A DNA stretch of 64,000 nucleotides from Sphingomonas sp. Leaf357 (GCF_001423845.1 NZ_LMPM01000001.1:1941398-2005397); one strand, 5' to 3'; positions 1-9,198 are shown, counted from the stretch's first letter. The notes: a model not told the origin generated them from the letters alone. A program made the numbers and translations.

Positions 1-1607
1 AGACCTACACGCTGAACCTGATGGACACGCCGGGGCATGTCGACTTCGCGTACGAGGTGTCGCGCAGCCTGGCCGCGTGCGAGGGCGCGTTGCTGGTGGT
101 GGACGCGGCGCAGGGCGTCGAGGCGCAGACGCTCGCCAACGTCTATCAGTCGATCGAGCATGACCACGAGATCGTGCCGGTCATCAACAAGATCGATCTG
201 CCCGCCGCCGATCCCGAGAAGGTGCGGGCGGAGATCGAGGAAGTGATCGGGCTCGATGCGAGCCAGGCGGTGCTGACGTCGGCCAAGTCGGGCATCGGCA
301 TCCGCGAGGTGCTCGAGGCGGTCGTCACGCGCATCCCCCCGCCGAAGGGCGATCCCGATGCGCCGCTCAAGGCCATGCTGGTCGACAGCTGGTACGATCC
401 GTATCTCGGCGTCGTTATTCTCGTGCGCGTCGTGGCCGGCACTTTGAAGAAGGGCCAGCTGATCAAGTTCATGGCCACCGGCACGCAGCACCTGATCGAT
501 CGCGTCGGCTGCTTCCGCCCGCGCATCGAGCAGCTGACCGATCTCGGCGTCGGCGAGATCGGCTTCATCACCGCGCAGATCAAGGAGGTCGCGCAGACCC
601 GCGTCGGCGACACGATCACCGACGTGAAGCGTCCGGCCGCCGAACCGCTGCCGGGCTTCAAGGAAGTGCAGCCGGTGGTGTTCTGCGGGCTGTTCCCGGT
701 CGATGCCAACGACTTCGAGAAACTGCGTGAGAGCATCTCGAAGCTGCGCCTGAACGATGCGAGCTTTTCGTTCGAGATGGAGACCAGCGCGGCCTTGGGC
801 TTCGGCTTCCGTTGCGGCTTCCTCGGCCTGCTGCATCTCGAGATCATCCAGGAGAGGCTGACGCGCGAATATGATCTCGACCTGATCACGACGGCGCCGT
901 CCGTGGTCTACGAGATCGAGCTGACCCACCCCGATCCCGCCGGCACGACGCATATCGAGCTGCACAACCCCGCCGACATGCCCGAGCCCAACAAGATCGC
1001 GATGATCAGCGAGCCGTGGATCGAGGCGGTCATCTATGTGCCCGACGAATATCTCGGCTCGATCCTGAAGCTGTGCCAGGATCGCCGCGGCGTCCAGAAG
1101 AACCTCACCTATGTCGGCGGCCGTGCCCAGGCGACGTACGAACTGCCGCTCAACGAAGTGGTGTTCGATTTCTACGATCGCCTGAAGTCGCTGTCGAAGG
1201 GCTATGCCAGCTTCGACTACAACCAGATTGGCTACCGCGAAGGCGATCTCGTCAAGATGAGCATCCTCGTCAACGAGGAGCCGGTCGATGCGCTGTCGAT
1301 GATCGTCCATCGCGGCACCGCCGAGGTGCGCGGGCGCGGCATGGTCGAACGGCTGAAGGAACTGATCCCGCGCCACCTGTTCAAGATCCCGATCCAGGCG
1401 GCGATCGGCGGCAAGGTGATCGCGCGCGAGACGATCAGCGCGATGCGCAAGGACGTGACCGCGAAATGCTATGGCGGCGACGCCAGCCGCAAGCGCAAGC
1501 TGCTCGACAAGCAGAAGAAGGGCAAGCTGAAGATGCGCGAATATGGCAGCGTCAGCATCCCGCAGGAGGCGTTCATCGCCGCGCTCAGGATGGGCGATGA
1601 TGCATGA
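1..1607 (+). CDS. lepA: Elongation factor 4 (LepA), 5'-truncated by the window edge
   Basis: Translational GTPase that acts on the ribosome and helps rescue or assemble it under ionic stress. The frame is open from base 3, so the gene starts upstream. The visible 534 residues begin just before the G3 motif DTPGHVDF, followed by G4 (NKIDLP) and G5 (TSAKSGIG), the beta-barrel domain, the EF-G-like domains, and the LepA-specific C-terminal tail with a basic stretch ([16 protein letters not shown]). The family is about 600 residues, so roughly 65, including the P-loop, lie outside. No sign of decay. Identification is firm; the only gap is the missing start. Confidence 0.97.
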   Translation, partial: TYTLNLMDTPGHVDFAYEVSRSLAACEGALLVVDAAQGVEAQTLANVYQSIEHDHEIVPVINKIDLPAADPEKVRAEIEEVIGLDASQAVLTSAKSGIGIREVLEAVVTRIPPPKGDPDAPLKAMLVDSWYDPYLGVVILVRVVAGTLKKGQLIKFMATGTQHLIDRVGCFRPRIEQLTDLGVGEIGFITAQIKEVAQTRVGDTITDVKRPAAEPLPGFKEVQPVVFCGLFPVDANDFEKLRESISKLRLNDASFSFEMETSAALGFGFRCGFLGLLHLEIIQERLTREYDLDLITTAPSVVYEIELTHPDPAGTTHIELHNPADMPEPNKIAMISEPWIEAVIYVPDEYLGSILKLCQDRRGVQKNLTYVGGRAQATYELPLNEVVFDFYDRLKSLSKGYASFDYNQIGYREGDLVKMSILVNEEPVDALSMIVHRGTAEVRGRGMVERLKELIPRHLFKIPIQAAIGGKVIARETISAMRKDVTAKCYGGDASRKRKLLDKQKKGKLKMREYGSVSIPQEAFIAALRMGDDA

Positions 1608-1757
1608 GGCCCGGGGCTGAGCGAAGCTTGGCCGCGGACTAGCCGAATGCCGGCCGGCGGTTCGGTCGAACCAGTCCTCGACCGCACCGTCCGACGACGC
1701 GGCTTTGCCGCGGCGCCTTCCCATCGTAAGTCGAGACGCGGCACAGGGAGATCGCCC

Positions 1758-2528
1758 ATGACACTCAAAGGCATCACCGGCTGGATCGCGGCGGCTCTGC
1801 TCTGCGCCGTGCCGACTCTCGGCCAGGCCCAGCCGCGCCCGCCGCTGGTGCTCGCCGCCGCCAGTCTCCAGGAATCGATGACGGCCGCCGCCGATGCCTG
1901 GGCGAGGAAGGGGCATCCCAGGCCGGTGATCTCGTTCGCGTCATCCTCGGCGCTGGCGCGGCAGGTGCTGTCGGGCGGGGCGGCCGATCTGTTCGCGTCG
2001 GCGGACGAGGATTGGATGAATGCGCTGGCCGCGAAGTCGCTGATCGCAAGGGGCACGCGGAGCGACTTCCTCGGCAACCGGCTGGTCGTGGTGGAAGCGC
2101 AAGGCCGCCACACCCGCATCCCGCTCCGCCCCGCGCGGGCGCTGGCCGCCACGCTCGGCGCGGGACCGCTGGCGATGGCCGATACGGCGAGCGTCCCGGC
2201 GGGCAAATACGGTAAGACCGCGCTCGAATGGCTCGGCGTTTGGGCGGCGGTAGCGCCGCGGGTCGTGCAGGCGGAGAACGTCCGGGCGGCGCTCGCGTTG
2301 GTCGAACGGCAGGCGGCACCGTTCGGCATCGTGTATGCGACCGATGCCCGCGCGTCGCTTACCGTGCGCGTGGCCGGCATCTTCCCGCAGGCCAGCCATC
2401 CGCCGATCGTCTATCCGCTCGCCCGTCTGGTCACCTCAACCAACCCGGAAGCCGAACCCTTCCGCCGCTTCCTGGTGTCGCGCGAGGGCAAGGCGATCTT
2501 CGTGAAGTTCGGTTTCTCCGCGCGGTGA
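1758..2528 (+). CDS. modA: Molybdate ABC transporter, periplasmic binding protein
   Basis: Periplasmic receptor that binds molybdate (or tungstate) and delivers it to ModB. I chose ATG 1758 over an in-frame start at 1647. It follows a CAGGGAG ribosome site and opens with a proper signal peptide (MTLKGITGWIAAALLCAVPTLGQAQ shortened: MTLKGITG...GQAQ). The mature part starts LVLAAASLQESM, contains FASSSALARQ and GAADLFASADEDWM, and ends RFLVSREGKAIFVKFGF, the usual ModA signature order. About 256 residues, normal size. It is followed after 13 bases by modB and then an overlapping modC, so this is a compact modABC operon. No ModE box was recognised upstream. Confidence 0.94.
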   Translation: MTLKGITGWIAAALLCAVPTLGQAQPRPPLVLAAASLQESMTAAADAWARKGHPRPVISFASSSALARQVLSGGAADLFASADEDWMNALAAKSLIARGTRSDFLGNRLVVVEAQGRHTRIPLRPARALAATLGAGPLAMADTASVPAGKYGKTALEWLGVWAAVAPRVVQAENVRAALALVERQAAPFGIVYATDARASLTVRVAGIFPQASHPPIVYPLARLVTSTNPEAEPFRRFLVSREGKAIFVKFGFSAR

Positions 2529-2541
2529 GGTTACCGCCGCG

Positions 2542-3231
2542 ATGCTGACGCCCGACGAATGGGGCATCGTCGCGCTGACGTTGCAGGTCGGTGGCGTGGC
2601 ATTGCTGGTCACGCTGCCGATCGCCTTCGCGCTCGCCTGGGCGCTGGCACGCGGGAGGTTTCGCGGCAAATTGCTGCTCGATGCGGTGGTGCATTTGCCG
2701 CTGGTGGTGCCGCCGGTGGTGACGGGCTGGCTGTTGCTGATCGCGTTCGCACCGACCGGGCCGGTGGGTGCGGTGCTGCAGAACTGGTTCGGCGTCAGCG
2801 TGCTGTTCCGTTGGACCGGGGCGGCGATCGCCTCGAGCATCATGGCGCTGCCGCTGATGGTCCGCGCGATGCGCCTGTCGATCGAAGCGGTCGACCGGCG
2901 GCTGGAAAACGCCGCCGCGACGTTGGGTGCAGGGCGGTGGCGGGTGTTCGCGACGATTACCCTGCCGCTGAGCATGCCCGGCGTGCTGGCCGGCGCGGTC
3001 CTCGGATTCGCGCGATCGATCGGCGAATTCGGCGCGACAATCACTTTCGTCTCGAACGTCCCCGGCCAGACGCAGACCTTGCCGCTGGCGATCTACAGCG
3101 CATTGCAGCGCCCGGACGGGGAGGCGATGGTGTTGCGATTGGCGGCGATTGCGGTGGCGCTGTCGCTGGCTGCTTTGGTCGCGTCCGAACTGCTCGCACG
3201 GCGCAGCGGCAGGGGGTTGCATGTCCTTTGA
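2542..3231 (+). CDS. modB: Molybdate ABC transporter permease
   Basis: Inner-membrane permease of the molybdate importer. The 229 residues form about five hydrophobic segments. They carry the binding-protein-dependent transport signature that contacts the ATPase (EAA loop around LENAAATLGAGRWRVF, with the G near residue 135). The later segment has ARSIGEFGATITF, typical of ModB. The start ATG 2542 lies 13 bases after modA stops. The 3' end overlaps the modC start by 11 bases, which suggests translational coupling. Length matches the family. Confidence 0.95.
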   Translation: MLTPDEWGIVALTLQVGGVALLVTLPIAFALAWALARGRFRGKLLLDAVVHLPLVVPPVVTGWLLLIAFAPTGPVGAVLQNWFGVSVLFRWTGAAIASSIMALPLMVRAMRLSIEAVDRRLENAAATLGAGRWRVFATITLPLSMPGVLAGAVLGFARSIGEFGATITFVSNVPGQTQTLPLAIYSALQRPDGEAMVLRLAAIAVALSLAALVASELLARRSGRGLHVL

Positions 3232-3829
3232 GATCCACGTCGCCAGGCAGCTGGGCGACACCCATATCGCGCTCGACCTGACGGCGGGGGAGGGCGTTAC
3301 GATCCTGTTCGGGCCGTCCGGCGCGGGCAAGACGAGCGTGCTCAACATGGTCGCCGGCCTGTTGCGGCCCGATCGTGGAGCGATCCGGGTCGGTGGCGAG
3401 ACGCTGTTCGATTCGGCGGCCGGCATCGACCTGCCGGTCGAGCGCCGCCGCGCTGGCTATGTCTTTCAGGACGCCCGGCTGTTTCCGCATCTCAGGGTGC
3501 GCGCGAACCTCCTCTATGGCGCGCCGACGTCTGCTCTCGATGAGGCGCGAGTCGCGTTTCTCGGTATAGCGCACCTGCTCGATCGCTGGCCGCGCAGTCT
3601 CTCTGGTGGCGAAGCGCGGCGCGTGGCGATTGGTCGGGCGCTGCTCAGCGATCCGGCGTTTCTGCTGCTGGACGAGCCGCTCTCGTCGCTGGATGCCGCG
3701 CGACGTGGGGAGGTCATGTCAGCGATCGAGCATATCCGCGATATGGTAAAGCTGCCGGTGTTGATGGTGACGCACGATGCGGGCGAAGCGGAGCGTTTGG
3801 GCACGCGGATCGTGCCGATGGGGCGGTGA
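3221..3829 (+). CDS. modC: Molybdate ABC transporter ATPase, short form without Mop domain
   Basis: ATPase that drives molybdate uptake through ModB. Start ATG 3221 (MSFEIHVARQ) overlaps modB; a longer in-frame start at 3149 would lie wholly inside modB and is unlikely. Walker A is GPSGAGKTS, the Q-loop is YVFQDARLFPH, the ABC signature is LSGGEARRVAIGRAL, Walker B is LLLDEP and the switch His is in VTHDAGEAERLG. The protein stops at 202 residues, right after the nucleotide-binding domain. Classical ModC is about 350 residues with a C-terminal Mop/TOBE regulatory domain, which is absent here. A separate Mop gene is at 51042. A palindromic repeat follows the stop. Confidence 0.93.
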   Translation: MSFEIHVARQLGDTHIALDLTAGEGVTILFGPSGAGKTSVLNMVAGLLRPDRGAIRVGGETLFDSAAGIDLPVERRRAGYVFQDARLFPHLRVRANLLYGAPTSALDEARVAFLGIAHLLDRWPRSLSGGEARRVAIGRALLSDPAFLLLDEPLSSLDAARRGEVMSAIEHIRDMVKLPVLMVTHDAGEAERLGTRIVPMGR

Positions 3830-3847
3830 TTGGTTTCACCCAATCTT

Positions 3848-3931
3848 CGTTCGTGCTGAGCTTGTCGAAGCACGTGCCCCAAACGGGCCCGCGGGCTTGG
3901 GCACGCCCTTCGACAGGCTCAGGGCGAACGG
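3848..3931. repeat. Palindromic intergenic repeat, family A copy 1
   Basis: Long imperfect inverted repeat filling the gap between the convergent genes modC and cysS. The left arm reads CGTTCGTGCTGAGCTTGTCG and the right arm contains CTTCGACAGGCTCAGGGCGA. Three relatives occur at 41801, 51638 and 54291. It would fold into a strong hairpin on either strand and probably works as a two-way terminator; that role is inferred. Confidence 0.85.
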
Positions 3932-3940
3932 AGTGGGAGC

Positions 3941-5440
3941 TTAAAACGAAATACGCCAATCCCAGCCGAGCGGGTCACCGTCCATCACCTCAACTCCAAG
4001 CGAAGCAAGCTCGTCACGTATTGAATCGGAGCGGGCGAAATCTTTTGCGGAGCGCGCTTCGCGCCGTTCGGTGAGGCGAACTTGGATTTCGTTTTCGGAA
4101 ATTGTCGCGGTGGTGGGACGAATGCGCAAATCCGTACGCTGCAAGCCAAGCAAATGAAATTCCAGCCCTAGAACGGCTAGCATGTCTTCCGCGGCAGACA
4201 GCTTCTGAGCGACGTCGGTCTTTTTCAAACCGAGCATTTGTTCGAGTGCCACCAGCGCCTTTGCCGTGTTGAGATCGTCGCTCATTGCTGCGTCAAATTC
4301 GGCTAATTTATTAATGACACTAGGGTTTGTGAGTTCAGCGTTTTGCGGAGCCAATGTTTCAAGCGCCGGTAGACTGTTTGCGTTGAGCAGAGTGGTATGG
4401 CTGGACAATTGGCCGTGGAGCTCATCGAAGGTCATCAAGAGGCGTTTAAGGCGGGTCTGTGACGCGATCAAATTCTCCCAACTGAATTCTAACTCGCTCC
4501 GGTAATGCGCCTGCAAGCACATCATCCGATACGCCAACGGATGGAATCCGGCATCCACCAAAGTCTGCAACGTCGTGAACCCGCCGCCGGATTTGCTCAT
4601 CTTTCCAGAGCGTTCGACCAGGAAATTGTTGTGCATCCAGAAGGCTGCGCCGGTGTCCGCGCATTCGCAATGCGCCTGGTTCTGCGCGATCTCGTTGGGA
4701 TGGTGGATCTCGCGATGGTCGATGCCGCCGGTGTGGATGTCGAAATTCGCGCCGAGATATTTCTGGCTCATGACCGAGCATTCGAGGTGCCAGCCGGGCG
4801 CGCCTCTGCCCCAGGGGGAATCCCATTCCATCTGGCGGTTCTCGCCGGGTTCGCTCTTGCGCCAGATCGCGAAATCCTGCGGGTGGCGCTTGCCGGCGAC
4901 GGGGTCGATCCGGCCCTCGCGGTCGTCCTCGCGCGTGCCGGCGAGGCGGCCGTAATCGGGTACGGTCGAGGTGTCGAAATACAGGCCGCTCTCGAGTTCG
5001 TAGCAGTGTGCGCCGATCTTCACGCCGAACTCGATCATATCCTGGATATGATCGGTGGCGAGCGGGAACCGGCTTGGCTCGCGGATGTTGAGGTCCTTCA
5101 GATTCTGTTTGAAGGCTGCCGTGTAATGCGCGGCGATGTCCCAGATGCTCATCGATCGCGCCCGCGCGGCCGCCTCCATCTTGTCGTCGCCGGCATCCGC
5201 GTCCGACGTCAGGTGTCCGACATCGGTGATGTTGATGATGTGGGTGAGGTTGTAGCCCTTCCACGTCAGCACCCGGCTGAGCGTGTCGGTGAACACATAG
5301 GCGCGCAGATTGCCGATATGCGCGTAATTGTAGACCGTCGGCCCGCAAGAATAGACGCGCACGTTGTCGGGATCGAGCGGCGTGAAGGTTTCCAGGCTGC
5401 GACTGAGGCTATTGTAGAGCGTAAGCGGGGTAGCGGTCAT
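3941..5440 (-). CDS. cysS: Cysteinyl-tRNA synthetase
   Basis: Charges tRNA-Cys with cysteine in the cytoplasm. The 499-residue protein has the class I HIGH-type motif (YNYAHIGNLR), zinc ligands including CGPTVYN and the HLECS region, a GGIDHREIHHPNE block, and KMSKS as SGKMSKSGG. The DALR anticodon-binding part is at the end. I take ATG 5440 (MTATPLTLYN); an ATG at 5452 adds MAAR and sits one base after a strong hairpin. No ribosome site is obvious for either. The C-terminal third (about 3941-4560) is clearly AT-richer than the rest: lines 4261 and 4321 are 43% and 50% G+C by count, against 73% for line 4861. The gene may therefore be mosaic. Confidence 0.95.
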   Translation of the reverse strand: MTATPLTLYNSLSRSLETFTPLDPDNVRVYSCGPTVYNYAHIGNLRAYVFTDTLSRVLTWKGYNLTHIINITDVGHLTSDADAGDDKMEAAARARSMSIWDIAAHYTAAFKQNLKDLNIREPSRFPLATDHIQDMIEFGVKIGAHCYELESGLYFDTSTVPDYGRLAGTREDDREGRIDPVAGKRHPQDFAIWRKSEPGENRQMEWDSPWGRGAPGWHLECSVMSQKYLGANFDIHTGGIDHREIHHPNEIAQNQAHCECADTGAAFWMHNNFLVERSGKMSKSGGGFTTLQTLVDAGFHPLAYRMMCLQAHYRSELEFSWENLIASQTRLKRLLMTFDELHGQLSSHTTLLNANSLPALETLAPQNAELTNPSVINKLAEFDAAMSDDLNTAKALVALEQMLGLKKTDVAQKLSAAEDMLAVLGLEFHLLGLQRTDLRIRPTTATISENEIQVRLTERREARSAKDFARSDSIRDELASLGVEVMDGDPLGWDWRISF

Positions 5441-5453
5441 GCGGGCAGCCATA

Positions 5454-5497
5454 GCGGGCTGCGACCGTGCTGCAAACGCCGCACCGTCGCAGCCCGC
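5454..5497 (-). promoter_or_regulatory. Perfect 12-bp hairpin just before the cysS start
   Basis: Arms GCGGGCTGCGAC (5454-5465) and GTCGCAGCCCGC (5486-5497) are exact complements, with a 20-base loop that can pair further (GTGC/GCAC). On the cysS strand the hairpin ends one base before ATG 5452 and 13 before ATG 5440. It could mask the ribosome site or stop upstream transcripts. The role is inferred. Confidence 0.5.
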
Positions 5498-5498
5498 C

Positions 5499-5518
5499 TG
5501 CCATCCCCCCGGATGGCA
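5499..5518 (-). promoter_or_regulatory. Perfect 8-bp hairpin upstream of cysS
   Basis: TGCCATCC and GGATGGCA flank a four-base C (or G) loop. It abuts the 12-bp hairpin at 5454-5497, so the cysS leader carries two tandem stem-loops. No U-run follows, so it is not a classical terminator. Confidence 0.4.
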
Positions 5519-5558
5519 GAGGAACGCGCCGATGAAGGAGTCACCAAGGCGCAAAGGG

Positions 5559-5590
5559 GCCCCGGCCGGATGGGGCGATCCGACCGGGGC
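5559..5590 (-). terminator. GC-rich hairpin after the intradiol-dioxygenase-like gene
   Basis: GCCCCGG and CCGGGGC (7 bp) flank an 18-base loop, 49 bases past the stop of the gene at 5639. There is no T-run, so it may terminate weakly or only protect the 3' end. Confidence 0.3.
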
Positions 5591-5638
5591 GACACGACGC
5601 AGGGGGTATACGCCGTGCCAACCGTGAAACTCTTGGCC

Positions 5639-6550
5639 TTACCGCGCGATGCCGATCAGCACCGTGCCGGTATAGCCTGCCGTCGTGCTGCCCGTCAGCG
5701 TCGGCGTCTGCTGCGCGATCTGGGCGGCTGTGTTGTCGGCGAAGATCATGTCGCTGGACAGCGGGGCGGCACGCAGGTTCGTCGCGCTGCTGGGATAGGT
5801 CGTCGTGTCGGCATAGACGAGCGTGCAGATGGCCGAGGGCAGGGCGAGTTGCGAGATGAGCACGGCATAGCGTCCGCTCGTGGCCGCGGCCAACGAGGAG
5901 AAGACCTCGAAGTGGATGTGTGGAAAGCGCCCCGGATAACAGCCGGGGAAGATCATCGTGAAGGTCACCTCGCCGTTGACGTCGGTCACCTGCACGCCGC
6001 GCAGATAGCTTTCGCCGGGAATGGTATAGAGCGAATAATAGCCCTGGCGGTCGCACATCCAAATGTACACGGCATAGCCCGCCAGCGCGGCGCAGGCCGA
6101 ATTCACGTCGACCACCTTCAGCGTCAACCGAAGCTGCACGCCGGTCGCCGTGGTGGTCGAGGACAGGAAGCTGGAGCGGATGTCGCTGCGCACGATACCG
6201 CTGGCCGTCAGCACGTTGCTGGTCGATCCGCTCGAAGTGTTGGTGCCGTCGGCCGGGTAGGGGCCGTTGGTCTCGGTCGGGTCGGCGATGCAGGCACTGC
6301 TCGTCGTCGCGGTGGGGGTCGGCGTCGGAGTGGGTGTCGGCGTGGGCGTGGGTGTCGGCGTGGAGGCGTTGCCGGCGACGACCGTGGTCGACCCCGAGTC
6401 CGATCCGCCGCAACCCGCGACCAGCGCGACCGTACCGGCCCCGGCGAACCATTTCAGGGCACGACGACGTTCGACCATCGCGCTCATCACCTGAAGATCA
6501 TGCGCCAAGCCGCGATCATGATCTTCGTCGTGATGGTCGTGGTCGTGCAT
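5639..6550 (-). CDS. Intradiol ring-cleavage dioxygenase-like lipoprotein
   Basis: Exported member of the intradiol dioxygenase family (protocatechuate/catechol cleavage fold); the substrate is unknown. The 303 residues start with a His/Asp-rich stretch (HDHDHHDEDHD). A twin-arginine-type signal (ERRRALKWF) follows, ending in lipobox LVAGC at about C47, so it is probably a lipidated Tat substrate. Next come CGGSDSG and a Thr-Pro tether (about residues 64-80), then the catalytic domain with ETNGPYP, IWMCDRQGYYSLY and GCYPGRFPHIHFEV. The last supplies a Tyr and the His-x-His iron ligands, so the iron site looks complete. The N-terminal module resembles that of the autotransporter at 12279. It stands alone, with no aromatic-degradation genes nearby. 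Confidence 0.82.
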   Translation of the reverse strand: MHDHDHHDEDHDRGLAHDLQVMSAMVERRRALKWFAGAGTVALVAGCGGSDSGSTTVVAGNASTPTPTPTPTPTPTPTPTATTSSACIADPTETNGPYPADGTNTSSGSTSNVLTASGIVRSDIRSSFLSSTTTATGVQLRLTLKVVDVNSACAALAGYAVYIWMCDRQGYYSLYTIPGESYLRGVQVTDVNGEVTFTMIFPGCYPGRFPHIHFEVFSSLAAATSGRYAVLISQLALPSAICTLVYADTTTYPSSATNLRAAPLSSDMIFADNTAAQIAQQTPTLTGSTTAGYTGTVLIGIAR

Positions 6551-6642
6551 TCCGCTTCCTCATGGGCTGTTGTCGAAGCCATGATTAGGCGCGAAGTGTC
6601 ACCGTGATGTGTCGCGGCGTGGCCGTAGTGTTACCGAATATT

Positions 6643-7932
6643 TCAGCCGTCGATCGGAAGCTTTACCGTGACTCGTCCGCCCGGCTGATCATCCCGGCTG
6701 CCTAATGCCACCGTGCCGCCATGCGTCTCGGCGATCGACCGGACGATGGCGAGGCCCAGGCCGGTGCCGCCCGTCGCACGGTTGCGCGACGGATCGCCGC
6801 GCACGAACGGCTCGAACAGCGATTCGGCCTGTGCCGGATCGAAGCCGGGGCCGTCATCCTCGATGAACACTTCGACCGTCTCGTCGACGATCCACCACGT
6901 CACGACGGCGCGGTCGCCATAGCGCAGCGCATTCTCGACCAGATTGACGAACAGCCGTCGCAACGCCCCCGGATCGCCCCGCACGATCGCCCGGCCGCCG
7001 GGGTCGATCGATACCGCCGCGCCGGTCGCCGTCATGTCCTCGATCAGGCTGTCGAGCAGGCTGCCGAGATCGACGCGCTGCCGATCGGTGCCGCTGGCCC
7101 CGTCCCGGGCGAAACGCAGCGCGTCGGCGATCATCGCGCGCATCTCGTCGATATCCGCATTGGCGCGCGCGCGCGCATCGTCGGGCAATTGTTCGACGCG
7201 AAAGGCCAGGCGCGAAAGCGGCGTGCCCAGGTCGTGCGCGATCGCAGCCAGCATGGTCGTGCGCCCCTCGGCATGTTGCGCGAGGCGACGGTGCATGGCG
7301 GAGACAGATCGGGTCAGGTCGCGCACCTCGCGCGACCCGCCTTCCGGCAGATCCGACAGCGGTACGCCGACCCGCGCCATCGCCGCGCTGTCGGCCAGCT
7401 TGCGCAACGGCCGCGAGATTGCACGCGCCACCCACCATGCCAATATGCCGAGCACCAGCAGCGCGAAGCACAGCGTCTGCAAGGTCAACATGTGCCAACT
7501 GGTCAACAGGCTCGGGCGCGTCGCATCGACGATCCGCCAGCGACCGTCCGGCAGGCGGAACGCCGCGGTGAACTTGCCGCGCACTTCGGTCGGATCGCTT
7601 TGCGGGAACATGGTGAACAGGCGAATGTCGGCAGGATCGTGATCCAGCATCTTGGCCAGCAGCGCGATGGTCGCGGCCGGACGTTCGTCGTCGGGATGAT
7701 AGGGCTGCGGCGCCGTATCGGCGATCGTGACGACGGTCCTGATGTCCAGCGGCGGCAGGTCCGCACCGGTGCGCAGGGCGCTGGCGATCGCGGCCAGCGG
7801 CAACGGCGCGGGCCGGGGCGGGGGGCCGCGGAACGTGACGGTGAACAGCACCAGGGCGATCGCGACGACCGACGCGATCACCAGCAGGAAAATCGGGACC
7901 GCAATCGAATGGGCGCGATTAGTGCGTGACAT
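6643..7932 (-). CDS. Sensor histidine kinase, EnvZ/QseC-like
   Basis: Inner-membrane sensor that phosphorylates the response regulator encoded just upstream. The 429 residues show TM1 at about 9-31, a periplasmic segment of about 110 residues, TM2 near 148-170, and a HAMP linker. The H-box is AAIAHDLGTPLSRLAFR with the phospho-His. The ATPase domain has the N-box LVENALRYG, the G1 box DDGPGF and the G2 box GGTGLGLAI. The start overlaps the regulator's end by 14 bases, so the pair is coupled. The signal is unknown, and neighbours give no clear target. Confidence 0.93.
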   Translation of the reverse strand: MSRTNRAHSIAVPIFLLVIASVVAIALVLFTVTFRGPPPRPAPLPLAAIASALRTGADLPPLDIRTVVTIADTAPQPYHPDDERPAATIALLAKMLDHDPADIRLFTMFPQSDPTEVRGKFTAAFRLPDGRWRIVDATRPSLLTSWHMLTLQTLCFALLVLGILAWWVARAISRPLRKLADSAAMARVGVPLSDLPEGGSREVRDLTRSVSAMHRRLAQHAEGRTTMLAAIAHDLGTPLSRLAFRVEQLPDDARARANADIDEMRAMIADALRFARDGASGTDRQRVDLGSLLDSLIEDMTATGAAVSIDPGGRAIVRGDPGALRRLFVNLVENALRYGDRAVVTWWIVDETVEVFIEDDGPGFDPAQAESLFEPFVRGDPSRNRATGGTGLGLAIVRSIAETHGGTVALGSRDDQPGGRVTVKLPIDG

Positions 7933-8638
7933 CGGGCACGAACATATAGCCTTCGTTGCGCACCGTGCGGATCAGGTCGTCATGCCCGTCCCGCGTCAGC
8001 TTGCGCCGCAACCGACTGACCTGCACGTCGATCGCCCGATCGAAATGTTCCGCATTCGCGCCGCGCGAAAGATCGAGCAGCATGTCGCGGCTGAGCACGC
8101 GGCGGGGATGTTCGACGAACGCCAGCAGCAGGCGGAATTCGCCGTCGGACAGGTTGATGACGATGTCGTCGGGATCGATTAGCTCGCGCCCGATCGGATC
8201 CAGCCGCCACCCGGCAAAGCGTACCCAGCCTCGCGCGGGCGGGCCGGACGGAATGGCCGGCGTGGCGCCCTGGCCGCGGCGGAGCACCGACCGCACGCGC
8301 GCCAGCAGTTCGCGTGGATTGGCCGGTTTGGCGAGGTAGTCGTCGGCCCCCATCTCGAGTCCTACGATCCGGTCGACCTCTTGCCCGATCACCGACACGA
8401 TGATCACGGCAGGTGCCGTCGCGCGATCGATCGAGCGCAGGATGCTCAGCCCATCCTCCCCCGGCATCATCACGTCGAGCACGATGAGAGCGTAGTTGGA
8501 ACGCGCCATCGCCGCGCGCATCTCCACCCCGTCGGCGGCGGTGTCGACGATGTACCCATGGCCGGATAGGAAGGCGGCGGTCAACTCGCGGATTCCGGGA
8601 TCGTCGTCGACGATCAGCAGGCGGGTTTCTAGATCCAT
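7919..8638 (-). CDS. Response regulator, OmpR/PhoB family
   Basis: DNA-binding partner of the kinase at 6643. The start ATG 8638 (MDLETRLLIVDDD) gives 239 residues, standard for the family; longer in-frame starts up to 8827 add non-conserved sequence. The receiver domain has the acidic pocket VDDD, phospho-Asp in LIVLDVMMPGEDG, and Lys in YLAKPANPRELL. The winged-helix domain ends with the transactivation-loop and recognition-helix pattern VDVQVSRLRRKL (here AIDVQVSRLRRKL) and IRTVRNEGYMF. A 248-base gap separates it from the divergent rpsU and should hold both promoters. Confidence 0.94.
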   Translation of the reverse strand: MDLETRLLIVDDDPGIRELTAAFLSGHGYIVDTAADGVEMRAAMARSNYALIVLDVMMPGEDGLSILRSIDRATAPAVIIVSVIGQEVDRIVGLEMGADDYLAKPANPRELLARVRSVLRRGQGATPAIPSGPPARGWVRFAGWRLDPIGRELIDPDDIVINLSDGEFRLLLAFVEHPRRVLSRDMLLDLSRGANAEHFDRAIDVQVSRLRRKLTRDGHDDLIRTVRNEGYMFVPDVTH

Positions 8639-8886
8639 GTCGACGACGGCATGAAGCACGGGAGCGGTTTGAAGCATGTGTCGGGCATCGCCGGCCAACG
8701 TATCCGCCGCATTGCACCGCTGCAATGAATGGCATTTCGGCCGCAGGTGTTGCGTCGAGGCAACAGCCGTCCGGTGCCGTTTCGCCTTGAAACGCCGAAC
8801 GGTCGCTGCTAGGGCGCTCGCCTTCACGGCGCGGACGGATGTCTGCGACGACTGTCTGCTATTTCGATTCGGAGCGTCTACACAAC

Positions 8887-9093
8887 ATGCAAATCATCGT
8901 TCGCGACAACAACGTCGATCAGGCGCTGCGCGCTCTCAAGAAGAAGCTGCAGCGCGAAGGTGTGTATCGCGAGATGAAGCTGCGCCGGCATTACGAGAAG
9001 CCGTCGGAAAAGCGTGCGCGCGAACGCGCCGCCGCCGTCCGTCGCGCGCGCAAGCTGGAGCGGAAGCGCCTGGAGCGCGACGGCGCCCGGTAA
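8887..9093 (+). CDS. rpsU: 30S ribosomal protein S21
   Basis: Small ribosomal subunit protein that contacts the anti-Shine-Dalgarno end of 16S rRNA. The 68-residue product starts [20 protein letters not shown] at ATG 8887 and ends in a highly basic tail ([17 protein letters not shown]). The central [17 protein letters not shown] is typical of S21. An in-frame ATG at 8839 is rejected because S21 proteins start with this motif. It stands alone, followed 105 bases later by an FKBP gene on the same strand. Confidence 0.97.
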   Translation: MQIIVRDNNVDQALRALKKKLQREGVYREMKLRRHYEKPSEKRARERAAAVRRARKLERKRLERDGAR

Positions 9094-9198
9094 GACCTTG
9101 GCCGGATCGCCGGCGGCATGACGTGCCGCCCGCGAATTCGCGCCGTTTCACGTACATTATAGCCGGCGGCGCGCCGTCGATGCGAAGGCTGCCCACCG

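Noticed and set aside
1608..1757. Possible ModE box or Moco riboswitch before modA
   Set aside because: No match to the ModE consensus or to a Moco aptamer fold could be made by eye.
4505..6607. 700-codon plus-strand open frame
   Set aside because: Antisense to cysS and the intradiol-dioxygenase-like gene, both with full motif sets. Its translation shows no domain.
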